A DNA stretch of 64,000 nucleotides from Phaeosaccion multiseriatum (lineage: Eukaryota > Ochrophyta, other classes), in the NCBI GenBank assembly GCA_965112735.1, contig OZ218954.1, positions 2,852,001 to 2,916,000 on the forward strand, given 5' to 3'. Position 1 is the first letter of the stretch; the number at the start of each line of letters is the position of its first letter. The position numbers and the translations under genes were made by a program. The notes under the pieces were generated by a model. The model did no database searches, had not been told where the DNA came from, and saw only the letters and a program-made list of their open reading frames with translations. Of this stretch, positions 47,728 to 58,550 are shown piece by piece.

Positions 47728-50700
47728 ATGCAACCCATCACCGTGCAGCAGGCAACATGCCCCGAGGTACGACACTGCCCCGGGTTTTCTCCAAGATGAA
47801 GGGGCGGAGTATGGTAGTCACCAGTCAACGAGTCTTTAATGAGTGAGGGGGAGAAGGGGGGTGCTCAGCGATGCTTCCTTCAGCCCAGCCCATCCCAACC
47901 CATAATCTTACCCTTACAGCTGTCTCATTACTCTTTCACTCCACCAGGGAAGGCGACTCTATCGGGCCATCGTTGGAACGGAAAGCCTCTCCACTGTTAA
48001 AGCGCTGGTTAGGAAGCTCGTCGCCAAGCACGGTAAAGCGATGTTGGAGAAGCCTGTCGACGAAGAAGGCTATACGGCTATGATATGGGCTGCGACATAC
48101 GATCGACTGGATGTCGTGGACCTTCTGCTGCAGGAGGGGGCCTCCTTCAGCACCGGGGGAGGGTCGCACGGGATCACGCCATTGATAGAGGCTAGCCGGC
48201 GGGGACATAACGAAGTGGTGAGGCGGCTGTTGGATGTCGGGGCCCGTGTAAACCAGATCGATCTCGAAGGAGTGACGCCTTTGATTATGGCTGCCGATCA
48301 AGGGCACTTCATAATTGTGCAGCAGCTCCTTCCGGCGGGGGCCGATGTCAATGCTGCTAATAATGAGGGGTGTACTTCGATCTGGATGGCATCTCAGAAT
48401 GGGCACACCTCCGTCGTGGGGCGACTCATTGCAGCGGGCGCGGATGTGAACAAAGTAGACGACATCGGAAGGACTCCACTCGTCATGGCGTCCCAATTCG
48501 GGCATGGGGGTGTGGTGCAGCGGCTGATCAGGGCCAACGCCAACATCGAGAGGGCTGCTGAGAGCGGCCACACTCCGCTGTGGGCAGCCTCGGAGTACGG
48601 GCATGCGTCCATCGTGCAGCAGCTCCTCGATGAGCATGCCAACGTGGAGGCCAGGAGCAACAAGGGCACTACTCCTCTCATAATCGCTGGTCACAGAGGA
48701 CGCTTGGCCGTGGTGAAGCTACTGTTTGCTGCAGGGGCGGACGTACTCGCGTCCAACCTCGAGGGCTTCACGCCTCTGCACATGGCCGCTCAACAAGGTC
48801 ACGACACCGTGGTGGAGTGGCTTCTTTCTGCGGGGGCAAAGGTGGAGACAAGGTCCAACCACGGTTCAACACCCCTCCACATGGCCGCTCAAGAAGGTCA
48901 CGAGGCCGTAGTGGAGCGGCTTCTTTCTGCGGGAGCCAGAGTGGAGATAGGGAGAACTGACGGTACAACACCCCTCCACGTTGCTGCCCAAGAAGGTCAG
49001 GAGGCAGTGGTGGAGCGGCTTCTCTCTGCAGGAGCAGAAGTGGAGACAGAAGCCAAAAATGGTGCAACACCCCTCCACCTTGCTGCTCAAAAAGGTCAGG
49101 AGGCCGTGGTGGAGCGGCTTCTCTCTGCAGGAGCAAAGGTGGGGGCAGCGGCCAACGATGGTGTAACACCCCTCCACGTTGCTGCCCAAGAAGGTCAGGA
49201 GGCAGTGGTGGAGCGGCTTCTCTCTGCAGGAGCAGAAGTGGAGACAGAAGCCAAAATTGGTGCAACACCCCTCCACCTTGCTGCTCATGGAGGTCAGGAG
49301 GGAGTGGTGGAGCGGCTTCTCTCTGCAGGAGCAAAGGTGGGGGCAGCGACCAACGATGGTGTAACACCCCTCCACTTTGCTGCTGGAGAAGGTCACGAGG
49401 CCGTGGTGGAGCGGCTTCTCTCTGCAGGAGCACGGGCGGAGGCAGCGACCAACATTGGTGCAACGCCCCTCCACCGTGCTGCTCGAGAAGGTCACGAGGC
49501 CGTGGTGGAGCGGCTTCTCTCTGCAGGAGCAAAGTTGGAGACAGCGGACAACGATGGTACAGCGCCCCTCCACTTTGCTGCTCGGAAAGGTCACAAGGCC
49601 GTGGTGGAGCGGCTTCTTTCTGCGGGAGCCAGAGTGGAGATAGGGAGAACTGATGGTACAACACCTCTCCGGCTTGCTGCTGAAGAAGGTCACGAGGCCG
49701 TGGTGGAGCGGCTTCTCTCTGCAGGAGCAAAGGTGGAGACAGCGGACAACCATGGTGAAACGCCCCTCCACCTTGCTGCTCATGGAGGTCACGAGGCCGT
49801 GGTGGAGCGGCTTCTCTCCGCAGGAGCAAAGGTGGAGACAGGGACCCCCGATGGTGTAACACCCCTCCACTTTGCTGCTCAAGAAGGTCAGGAGGCCATG
49901 GTGGAGCGGCTTCTCTCTGCAGGAGCAAAGGTGGGGGCAGCGGCCAACGATGGTGTAACACCCCTCCACGTTGCTGCCCAAGAAGGTCAGGAGGCAGTGG
50001 TGGAGCGGCTTCTCTCTGCAGGAGCAGAAGTGGAGACAGAATCCCAAAATGGTGCAACACCCCTCCACCTTGCTGCTCGAGAAGGTCACGAGGCCATGGT
50101 GGAGCGGCTTCTCTCTGCAGGAGCAAAGGTGGGGGCAGCGACCAACGATGGTACAACACCCCTCCACGTTGCTGCTGAAGAAGGTCACAAGGCCGTGGTG
50201 GAGCGTCTTCTTTCTGCGGGAGCAAAGTTGGAGACAGCGGACAACGATGGTGCAACACCCCTCCACCTTGCTGCTCTACAAGGTCACGAGGGCGTGGTGG
50301 AGCGGCTTCTCTCTGCAGGAGCAAAGGTGAGGGCAGCGGCCAACGATGGTACAACACCCCTCCACTTTGCTGCTTGGAAAGGTCACAGGGCCGTGGTGGA
50401 GCGGCTTCTCTCTGCAGGAGCAAAGTTGGAGACAGCGGACAACCATGGTGTAACACCCCTCCACTTTGCTGCTCGAGAAGGTCACGAGGCCGTGGTGGAG
50501 CGGCTTCTCTCTGCAGGAGCAAAGGTGGGGGCAGCGGCGAACGATGGTGTAACACCCCTCCACGTTGCTGTTGAAGGAGGTCACGAGGCCGTGGTGGAGC
50601 GGCTTCTCTCTATGGGAGCACGGGCGGAGGCAGCGACCAACGATGGTGTAACGCCCCTCCACCGTGCTGCTCAAAAAGGTCAGGAGGCCATGGTGGAGCG

Positions 50701-51934
50701 GCTTCTTTCTGCAGGAGCAAAGGTGGAGACAGCGATCAACACTGGTTCAACGCCCCTCCACATGGCCGCTCAAGAAGGTCAGGAGGCCGTGGTGGAGCGG
50801 CTTCTCTCTGCAGGAGCAAAGGTGGAGACAGCGACCAAACAGGGTGAAACACCCCTCCACTTTGCTGCTAGAAAAGGTCACGAGGCCGTGGTGGAGCGGC
50901 TTCTCTCTGCAGGAGCAAAGTTGGAGACAGCGGACAACCATGGTGCAACACCCCTCCACCTTCCTGCCCAAGAAGGTCACGAGGGCGTGGTGGAGCGTCT
51001 TCTCTCTGCGGGAGCAAAGGTGGGGGCAGCGGACAACGATGATGCAACACCCCTCCACCTTGCTGCTTATGGAGGTCACGAGGCCGTGGTGGAGCGGCTT
51101 CTCTCTGCAGGAGCAGAAGTGGAGACAGAAGCCAAAAATGGTGCAACACCCCTCCACGTTGCTGTTGTAGGAGGTCACGAGGCCGTGGTGGAGCGGCTTC
51201 TCTCTGCAGGAGCAAAGGTGGGGGCAGCGGACAACGATGGTGTAACACCCCTCCACCGTGCTGCTCAAAAAGGTCAGGAGGCCGTGGTGGAGCGGCTTCT
51301 CTCTGCAGGAGCAAAGTTGGAGACAGCGATCAACACTGGTTCAACGCCCCTCCACCTTGCTGCCCAAGAAGGTCAGGAGGGAGTGGTGGAGCGTCTTCTC
51401 TCTGCGGGAGCCAGAGTGGAGATAGGGAGAACTGACGGTACAACACCCCTCCACCTTGCTGCTCATGGAGGTCACGAGGCCGTGGTGGAGCGGCTTCTCT
51501 CTGCAGGAGCAGAAGTGGAGACAGCAACCAAAAATGGTGCAACGCCCCTCCACGTTGCTGTTCATCAAGGTCACGAGGCTGTCGTCGCTCGTCTCATCTC
51601 TGCAGGATCCCCGATCGATGCCCAGAGGCTGGACGGCGCCACCCCACTGCTTCTCGCCATCTACTATGGCCACCATGGCATTGCACGGCAGCTCCTCTCG
51701 GCCGATGCCTCGGTGGACAAGCCCTTGGCTGCGGCACGGCGGAATAGACTGGGCCCTGAGATAGAGCAGCGGCTCAGAGGCGCAGCAGCAGCCTTCTTCC
51801 GATCGCAGAGTACACTAGACCTTATGCGAAGGACCGATCCGACCTTCGATAGGGAGAGGGGGATGTCGCCGCTGGAGAGGCCCTGGAGTGTCGGGAGCGA
51901 GACGTGGGAGGGCATGGCGGAGGAGATGGGCTGA
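47728..51934 (+). CDS. Ankyrin-repeat protein 3 (about 38 repeats)
   Basis: Proposed exons 47728-47766 and 47948-51934 encode 1,341 residues, exactly 25 modules of 33 more than paralogue 1. Ends are nearly identical to paralogues 1 and 2. The interior shares ordered blocks with paralogue 2, for example successive modules carrying GRTDGTTPLRLAAEEG, ETADNHGETPLHLAAHGG, TGTPDGVTPLHFAAQEG and TESQNGATPLHLAAREG, while other blocks are unique or shuffled. This pattern fits unequal recombination within and between copies. No other domain is visible; targets are unknown. Confidence 0.88.
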
Positions 51935-53156
51935 AGTCAAGAGTAGTGGGCCTGGGTGAGATGGGAGGTGGGGGGGAGACAACGACCGAGACTAAAGAGG
52001 ACTGCTCTCGCTCGCTTGCACCAGTCAGGCCATGGGGAGTATGGACATACCACGATGCGATGTCAGAGAGGCACCGTCTATGGCACCTTCAGAGAGACTT
52101 GGCGGGAATGACTTTGGGATCGAAGCAAAAGGAACGGGGTTGGGGGGGGGGGGATTCACACAGGTGTAGTAAACAGATTCACACAGGGGTAGCTAGCAAA
52201 TAGGTTCAAAACAGTGTGTGTGTGTGTGTGTGCTTGAGTTTGTTAGGCGAAGGACTTTCTTTGGGTACGACGCACATCGGCAGGTCCGCCGCTCGGGTGG
52301 GCGAAGGCATTCCAAAATCGAGATACGATATGCCCATAAGGTTCTTGGGTCGGGCGCCGCAGGCGGGCACAGCAATTGGTCGGAGATTGGAGGGGGACAG
52401 CGCCCCAGATAAACCACATAGTAACACACAGCGTAAGTGGTCGTAGATTGGAGGGGGCACAACTCCCCTGATCTCCGGCACAAGCGCATAGGCGAAGGTG
52501 ATGCCAGCAGTGGGGTGCTGTGCTCGGGTGGAGGCGAAGGCAAGCCACATGCTCATTGAGGCAGCAGCTGTGCAGTCCAGTCGAAGCAATACCCACTCAC
52601 TCACTCACACTTTCACTCACTCACATACTCACTCACCCTCACTCACTCACCCACTCACTTACTTACACCCGTCATCGAGCAGAGTCTTGTGAGCCACCGC
52701 TGCTCCCTCCATTGGTTCCTACCGTATTCACAAAGGCTTGCCTTCGGCGAGAGCAACACTCCGCTACAACGTAACCATCAGCGCATGTCTATCGTGGGAT
52801 CGTCCTATCCATCGTCACTTGAAAAAGAGGCAAACGAACTCGGTCCCCACCCCCCCCCGAGGCGAGAGGACTTCTATGGGGCTTACGTAAGCCTTCTGTA
52901 GACCCTTATGTAGGCCTTTGGTTAGTCCTCATGTACTCCCTATGTAGGCCTCTGCTGGAATGGTTAGGTCAGGACCTGGAGGGTGTCAAAGTTTTTTTAA
53001 CTTCTGTATCTGGCGCCAGCCCGAGGAAATGGCCTGGTTGCTGGGGGGGTTGATTATATTTTGTCCAGCAGGGTCGACTAAGCAAGTGCCAAGCATTGAC
53101 TTATAACAGCAGCTCTTGCGTCCTCAGCTTTCCCACTTCCCTCTTTTTGATCTTGC
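51935..53156. other. 3' flank of ankyrin unit 3
   Basis: Third copy of the conserved flank. It carries an extra internal segment near 52396-52460 containing a partial repeat of GATTGGAGGGGG, and lacks the TGATTACTGTGATTACTGAT stretch present at the same place in units 1 and 2 (about 52980). Confidence 0.8.
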
Positions 53157-53492
53157 TTACTGTGATTTCGCGGTTTGAGTGGCACTTTTGACGCCCCGAA
53201 TTTTTTTTTTGACGCCAAATGACGATCGATTACTTTGACGACTTTTGAACCCCTTTTTTACCCACTTTAAAGCCCTATTTGACGCACTTTGACGCCCTTT
53301 GACGCTGGGCGCGCGGTGATTTTAATCACGGAAAAGGACGTCAAAGGGCGTCAAAGTGCGTCAAATAGGGCTTTAAAGTGGGTAAAAAAGGGGTTCAAAA
53401 AGTCGTGAAACGTCGTCAAAGTAATCGTCATTTGGCGTCAAAAAAATTCACGGGGCGTCAAAAGTGCCACTCAACCGCGAAATCACAGTAAG
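53157..53492. repeat. Palindromic element, copy 4 (closes the array)
   Basis: The most complete termini: TTACTGTGATTTCGCGGTT at the left and AACCGCGAAATCACAGTAA at the right, with the GGGCGCGCGGTGATTTTAAT centre of copy 2. No ankyrin gene follows it. Confidence 0.93.
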
Positions 53493-53524
53493 GGGATAAA
53501 AAAAAGAGATATAAACGGAACTTT

Positions 53525-53565
53525 ATAAACTGAAACTGGAAGTGTGCGCGAGTGTGTGTGTGTGT
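53525..53565 (+). repeat. Right direct repeat flanking the ankyrin block
   Basis: Matches 38309-38349 in the same orientation (ATAAACTGAAACTGGAAGTG, TGCGCGAG, then (TG)n). Confidence 0.85.
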
Positions 53566-53693
53566 GTGTGTGTGTGAGTGAGGGAGTGAGTGCGTGAGTG
53601 AATGTGCACACGCGCGCACCACACACTCACTCTCCTCATATCACTCACTTCCTCAATCTCTTCCACACGCTCCTTGCTCAACTCGTGTACACA

Positions 53694-54130
53694 TTCACTC
53701 ACTCACTCACTCACTCACTCACTCACTCACTCACTCACTCACTCACTCACTCACTCACTCACTCACTCACTCACTCACTCACTCACTCACTCACTCACTC
53801 ACTCACTCACTCACTCACTCACTCACTCACTCACTCACTCACTCACTCACTCACTCACTCACTCACTCACTCACTCACTCACTCACTCACTCACTCACTC
53901 ACTCACTCACTCACTCACTCACTCACTCACTCACTCACTCACTCACTCACTCACTCACTCACTCACTCACTCACTCACTCACTCACTCACTCACTCACTC
54001 ACTCACTCACTCACTCACTCACTCACTCACTCACTCACTCACTCACTCACTCACTCACTCACTCACTCACTCACTCACTCACTCACTCACTCACTCACTC
54101 ACTCACTCACTCACTCACTCACTCACTCAC
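53694..54130. repeat. (TCAC)n microsatellite, ~435 bp, essentially perfect
   Basis: About 109 uninterrupted CACT units. Three reading frames on the plus strand are open throughout (Thr-His-Ser-Leu repeats) and are not treated as genes. Confidence 0.98.
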
Positions 54131-54245
54131 ATGGGCTGCGCTGACCAGAGTGACAGAGCGATGGCGTGTCCGCAGTAGAGGATAAGTGGCTATATATTTA
54201 TTTGGTATATGACTTGGAAAATTGGTACTACTGTATACTCCTACT

Positions 54246-54356
54246 ACTACCTACCTACCTACCTATCTACCTACCTACCTACCTACCTACCTACCTACCT
54301 ACCTACCTACCTACCTACCTACCTACCTACCTACCTACCTACCTACCTACCTACAG
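54246..54356. repeat. (CTAC)n microsatellite
   Basis: About 27 CTAC units with a few ATCT or AGAC interruptions. The following stretch to 54645 carries a short (CACT)n near 54460 and no recognisable gene. Confidence 0.95.
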
Positions 54357-54645
54357 ACCTATACACCTAACACACACCATGCACTCACATGCATGTCACC
54401 TCCGTCGTATGATTTCTCACATACGCACACGCGCACACTCACGTCCCCCCTCCCCCTCACTCACTCACTCACTCACTCACTCACACCCACACACCCACAC
54501 GCACATTCCGATGGATCTATTTACACCCCCGAAACAACACCCAAATCACCGCAAGCCTCAGGTGCAACACCCCCCCCCCGACCCGAGAGGGGATGGCACT
54601 TGACGGCTCGACTCCCAACCCGCCGCAGGACAGCAGGATGGCACC

Positions 54646-57600
54646 TCACGGCCCCGCTTCCGCTTCCAACAGCTGACTCCGACATGTAGGGCACGAGGCG
54701 TTGATGCCCAACCACCGGTCCAAACACACCGCATGAAAGCGATGCAAGCACGTAGGTACCTGCCGCACCATCTGTGAGTCCTCATACCTAGACAGGCAGA
54801 TGGCGCACTCGTCTGCGCACGACACCCCGCACCCCTCCTCTCCCACCGTTTCCGTGGGCAGAGCGGCAATCACCTCCGGCGATGCTCCCTTCTGCACCTC
54901 CTCCTCCTCCTCCTCTTCCTCCTCCGCCTCCTCCCACTCCTCCTCCTCCTCCTCCTCATCCTCCCCCCAGCCCTCCCTCAATCCTCTTCCTCTCCTTCTC
55001 CTTCGCCGCCCCGTGTTCCGAAGAGCCATGAGGGCCAGCTCCCCGGCCTCTCCCCCCACCCCCGCCACTCTCAAAAGACTCTGTAACGTCTGCAGCAGCT
55101 CCAAACTGATGCGGTTAAGACTCGAACGCACGTCCTCGGGCAGCCCTAGCCGGGCGAGTCTCTCGCCCTCCCCTTCTCCTCCTTCTCCTCCTTCCCCTTC
55201 CCCCTCTTCTTCCCCCTCCACCTCACCGTCTCCTCCTCCTCCTCCTCCGGCCTGGATTTGGTCAACTCCCGAGGAGTACTCGTCGATAATATCCATCAGC
55301 GCTGTCATCTGTTGATGCCTGACCCAGTACTGATCCAAGCGGAGCACCAGCAGAGTGCGAAGGGAGTCGTTCTGTTGCTCCTGCAGGCCCGCGATCTCGG
55401 CCAAGAGGCGCTGTCGTTCCGAATCGATGCTTCCGATGGCACCCTCCAGAGCCGCTGGGGAGGAGGAGGAGGAGGAGGAGGAGGAGGAGGAGGAGGAGGA
55501 GGAGGAGGAGGAGGAGGAGGATTGTGATGGCAAGGAGGAGTCCGTCGCTGTCGGGTCGGACGGCTGGTCCTGGTGCGAAGACCACGGGGCCATCATCATC
55601 GTCGTCCGGGGCTGCGGTGCGGTTACGACGGTTGAGTTGGCCAAGGCGCGCAGCTGCCGAGCGAGATGCGCCGAAGAGGGAGGAGGGGAGGCGGATGAAG
55701 GAGGCGAAGAAGGAGAAGAAGGAACCACAAGGGATTCGAAGCCACTGCTGCTCTCGAGCCAGGGTGATGCTGTGAAAGCCTCCGTCACTGTTGCTGCTGA
55801 TGTATCACCAATTGCTACCTCAGGTGCGGGTGGCGTCGTGGCGGCGGCGCTGGACGCTCCTATGGTCACCCTTTGTCTTCTCCGAACAGGAGGCACACCC
55901 TCTGTTCTGCTTCCTCCTCCTGCTCCTGCTCCTCCTCCTGCTCCTCCTGCTCCTCCTCCTCCTCCTCCTCCTGCTCCTCCTCCTCCTCCTCCTCCTCCTC
56001 CTCCTCCTCCTCCTCCTCCTCCTCCTCCTCCTCCTCCTCCAGCAGATGCTGCCCCCCCTGCTGTTTCTACTCCCATGGCTGTTTCCACCGTCAATCCTCC
56101 TGCGCCTTGCCTCCCCACTGCCGATCGATAGGCCGCCTCTGCCTGTTCCGCAATAGAAGGCTCGGGGGAAGGGTTCCTCCTCCTTCTGGACACGACAACA
56201 GAGGAGGAGGAGGAGGAGGAGGAGGAGGAGGAGGCACCTGTCGGCAACGAAGGCCCTCCTCGCACTGAGTCCTCAGCGCCCCTTCTCATACCCCTCCCAC
56301 TGTCGTCACTGTCACCGCTCCCGCTCAGGCCTCTACTTGCTCGTCGGTATGGCCTCTCGCTTCTATCCTCCTGCTCCTGCTCCTGCTTCGTCTCCTCCTG
56401 CTCCTGGTCGTTACCCCTCTCCTCCTCCTCCTGCTGCTGCTCCTCCTCCTCCGCCTCCTCCTCCTCCTCCTCCTCCTCCTCCTCCTCCTGCGCCTCCTCC
56501 TCCTCCTCCTCCTCCTCCTGCTCCTGCTGGTCTCCCTGCTGGTCCTCCTCCTGCTCCTGCTGCTGCCGCCGCTGCCGCCGCTGCTGCTGCAGCTGCTCCT
56601 GTCCCACTGACTGCTGGTCCTCTCCGCAGCTTCCGAGCAGATCATCAAGGCTGTCACAGCCACTCAAGAGGCGTTTGTTCGCGTCGCTACTCGGCGGTTG
56701 GATGCCAAAGCTCGCCACGCGGCGGACAGGAACAGGCGTGAAGCTCCTGCTAACTGCTGTACTACCAACTCCTCCAGCCGACAACCTCCTCGATCCGCCC
56801 CCCCCCCCTTCGTGCTCTCCTCTCCCTTCCCTCTCTTCTTCAGCTTTCTGCAAAGCCCTACCTGCGACGAGCGCTGCCAATCTCTGGCGAGACGCCGCTG
56901 GCCCTACCCCCCCTCCTACTCCTGCCGGGGCGGAAACAGAGCTGCGCTCCCACGTCACCGTCGTCGCCGCTTGTAGCACGCCACCCGCTCCCCCCAAGCG
57001 CCCTATTCTTTGACCAGTGCTCTCCTCTACCCACTCCACCTCGCCCCCTCTTTCTCCCATTGCTGCTGGTGCTGGTGCTGGTGCTGGTGCTGGTGCTGCT
57101 GGTGCTGCTGCGGTATACGCATGTGCGCGGTGCCTCTCTCCGCCGCCCTCCTCGCTTCCGCTGCCGCTGTCACACTCGACAGAAAAGGCCCGACTGCCCA
57201 CATGATAATCCGTGGAATCGGCGGAGGAGGGTGGCGCTGTGATGATGGTCGTTGGATACGGGAGATTGAGCGCCTCAGGAGCGTCGTCGTCGTTGTTGCT
57301 TTTGTTGATGTTGCTGTTGATCATGCCGTTGTTGTCGTCTACGCTCTGGAGTTCGCGTAGGGACTTTGCCAGTAGCGAGTGTGAATGGGATGCCTGACGG
57401 ATGCGCAGGCCGGGGGAGGCCTTCCAGCTCGAGCGGGTGCGGGGAGACCAGCAGGAGGCGGCGCTCCTCACCTCTGCTGCTGCTGCTGGTGGCTGGTCCT
57501 CCCCGAGGAAACCATCCAAACTGTCGTACTGGGTGTGTTGTATGGACTGCTTTGCTGCTGCTTCTCCCGCTCTTGTCGCCGACTCTGTGGCTGCTCCTCC

Positions 57601-58293
57601 TGCATGCTGATGACGTGTTGCATTGAAGCGCCCTGCACCTGCCCCCCAACGGGCGGAGGTGGAGGAAGAGAAAGAAGACGAAGAAGAGGAAGGGCGGGAG
57701 AAGAAAGGTGCGGACGAAGAGCCCCCCCCGTCCTCTCTCCCCCTTTCTTCGGCGGAAAATCTCAATCCACTCCTACTCCTCCTGCTACTACCACTGCTGA
57801 CGCTGACGCTGCTGCTTCTGCTATCACTCCGTCGTGGTAGTACTATGGGGCTGGAGATTTGACTCGCAGCCAAGCTCAGCGCCTTTGTCTCCACGAGCCC
57901 TGTCGCCGCAGTGATCACTCTGATGCCCTCGTATACACCGGAAGGGTGCTTCCTTTCGCCGGGGCCCTCAGCTTCCTCGGTCTCCTGCCCTTCTCCGAGA
58001 CGCCTGGGCATGTTGTCACTCAGCCTCTCGATGAGAAGCTCAGCAGCGCCCCCTGTGTCCCACGCTGATGAGTATTTGACTCCGCGTGCGTCTCGCGTGA
58101 ATAGGGAAGCTGGATGTGGAGTACGTGAAGGTGCCATTTGTTGCGTGCGATGGGACAGCACTGGCGCGCAGCAAAAAAAAGCTGTCAAGGGAGTCCTCCC
58201 CGCCCTCTTCCGACGTGAGGATGTGGACATGAGTGGCGGGGTAGGAAAGAAGGGGAAGAAGCGCAGGAGATCCACTCCCGTTGCTCCAAGCAC
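54646..58293 (-). CDS. Large RING-H2 finger protein, probable E3 ubiquitin ligase
   Basis: A single open frame of 1,215 residues. The C-terminus carries a RING-H2 finger: CAICLSRYEDSQMVRQVPTC, then L-H-RF-H-AV-C and CPTC, spacing C-x2-C-x14-C-x-H-x2-H-x2-C-x10-C-x2-C, with the conserved W in LDRWLG. RING-H2 fingers recruit ubiquitin-conjugating enzymes. The rest is low complexity: Ser runs, a long Glu/Gln block (about 56390-56600), a Gly run (55985-56042) and an Ala/Pro stretch. A helical stretch (ERQRLLAEIAGLQEQQNDSL) could be a short coiled coil. One copy of the dispersed motif is translated as EVAIGDTSAA. The start at 58293 may instead be MSTSSRRKRAG at about 58230. No membrane helix or substrate-binding domain was recognised. 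Confidence 0.8.
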   Translation of the reverse strand: MLGATGVDLLRFFPFFPTPPLMSTSSRRKRAGRTPLTAFFCCAPVLSHRTQQMAPSRTPHPASLFTRDARGVKYSSAWDTGGAAELLIERLSDNMPRRLGEGQETEEAEGPGERKHPSGVYEGIRVITAATGLVETKALSLAASQISSPIVLPRRSDSRSSSVSVSSGSSRRSRSGLRFSAEERGREDGGGSSSAPFFSRPSSSSSSFSSSTSARWGAGAGRFNATRHQHAGGAATESATRAGEAAAKQSIQHTQYDSLDGFLGEDQPPAAAAEVRSAASCWSPRTRSSWKASPGLRIRQASHSHSLLAKSLRELQSVDDNNGMINSNINKSNNDDDAPEALNLPYPTTIITAPPSSADSTDYHVGSRAFSVECDSGSGSEEGGGERHRAHAYTAAAPAAPAPAPAPAPAAMGERGGEVEWVEESTGQRIGRLGGAGGVLQAATTVTWERSSVSAPAGVGGGVGPAASRQRLAALVAGRALQKAEEEREGRGEHEGGGGGSRRLSAGGVGSTAVSRSFTPVPVRRVASFGIQPPSSDANKRLLSGCDSLDDLLGSCGEDQQSVGQEQLQQQRRQRRQQQEQEEDQQGDQQEQEEEEEEEEAQEEEEEEEEEEEAEEEEQQQEEEERGNDQEQEETKQEQEQEDRSERPYRRASRGLSGSGDSDDSGRGMRRGAEDSVRGGPSLPTGASSSSSSSSSSSVVVSRRRRNPSPEPSIAEQAEAAYRSAVGRQGAGGLTVETAMGVETAGGAASAGGGGGGGGGGGGGGGGGGGGGGAGGGGGGGAGGAGGGAGAGGGSRTEGVPPVRRRQRVTIGASSAAATTPPAPEVAIGDTSAATVTEAFTASPWLESSSGFESLVVPSSPSSPPSSASPPPSSAHLARQLRALANSTVVTAPQPRTTMMMAPWSSHQDQPSDPTATDSSLPSQSSSSSSSSSSSSSSSSSSSSSPAALEGAIGSIDSERQRLLAEIAGLQEQQNDSLRTLLVLRLDQYWVRHQQMTALMDIIDEYSSGVDQIQAGGGGGGDGEVEGEEEGEGEGGEGGEGEGERLARLGLPEDVRSSLNRISLELLQTLQSLLRVAGVGGEAGELALMALRNTGRRRRRRGRGLREGWGEDEEEEEEEWEEAEEEEEEEEEVQKGASPEVIAALPTETVGEEGCGVSCADECAICLSRYEDSQMVRQVPTCLHRFHAVCLDRWLGINASCPTCRSQLLEAEAGP

Positions 58294-58550
58294 TGCCTTT
58301 GGATGTGGTCCTTGCCGGAGCAGTGGAAGCCTGTGCGACGGGGGGCGCCCATGCTTCTCATGCCTCGCTATGGGGCTGCAGGTGTGTGCTTGTCGCCACC
58401 TCTTTGTCTTTAATCCGGGACTACTTGAGCGATGGTAGTAGTGGTGGTGTGGGGAGGGACGGAGGTCCTCTGTGGACGAGGCATGGATGGATGCATCGAC
58501 TCATCGCCCCCTGCCCCCGCTGCTGTCGTCCTTCTTCTCTCTTCCCTCAG

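Noticed and set aside
53598-54185. Three long plus-strand frames of Thr-His-Ser-Leu repeats
   Set aside because: They are translations of a pure (TCAC)n microsatellite, open in all three frames, with no splice or coding support.
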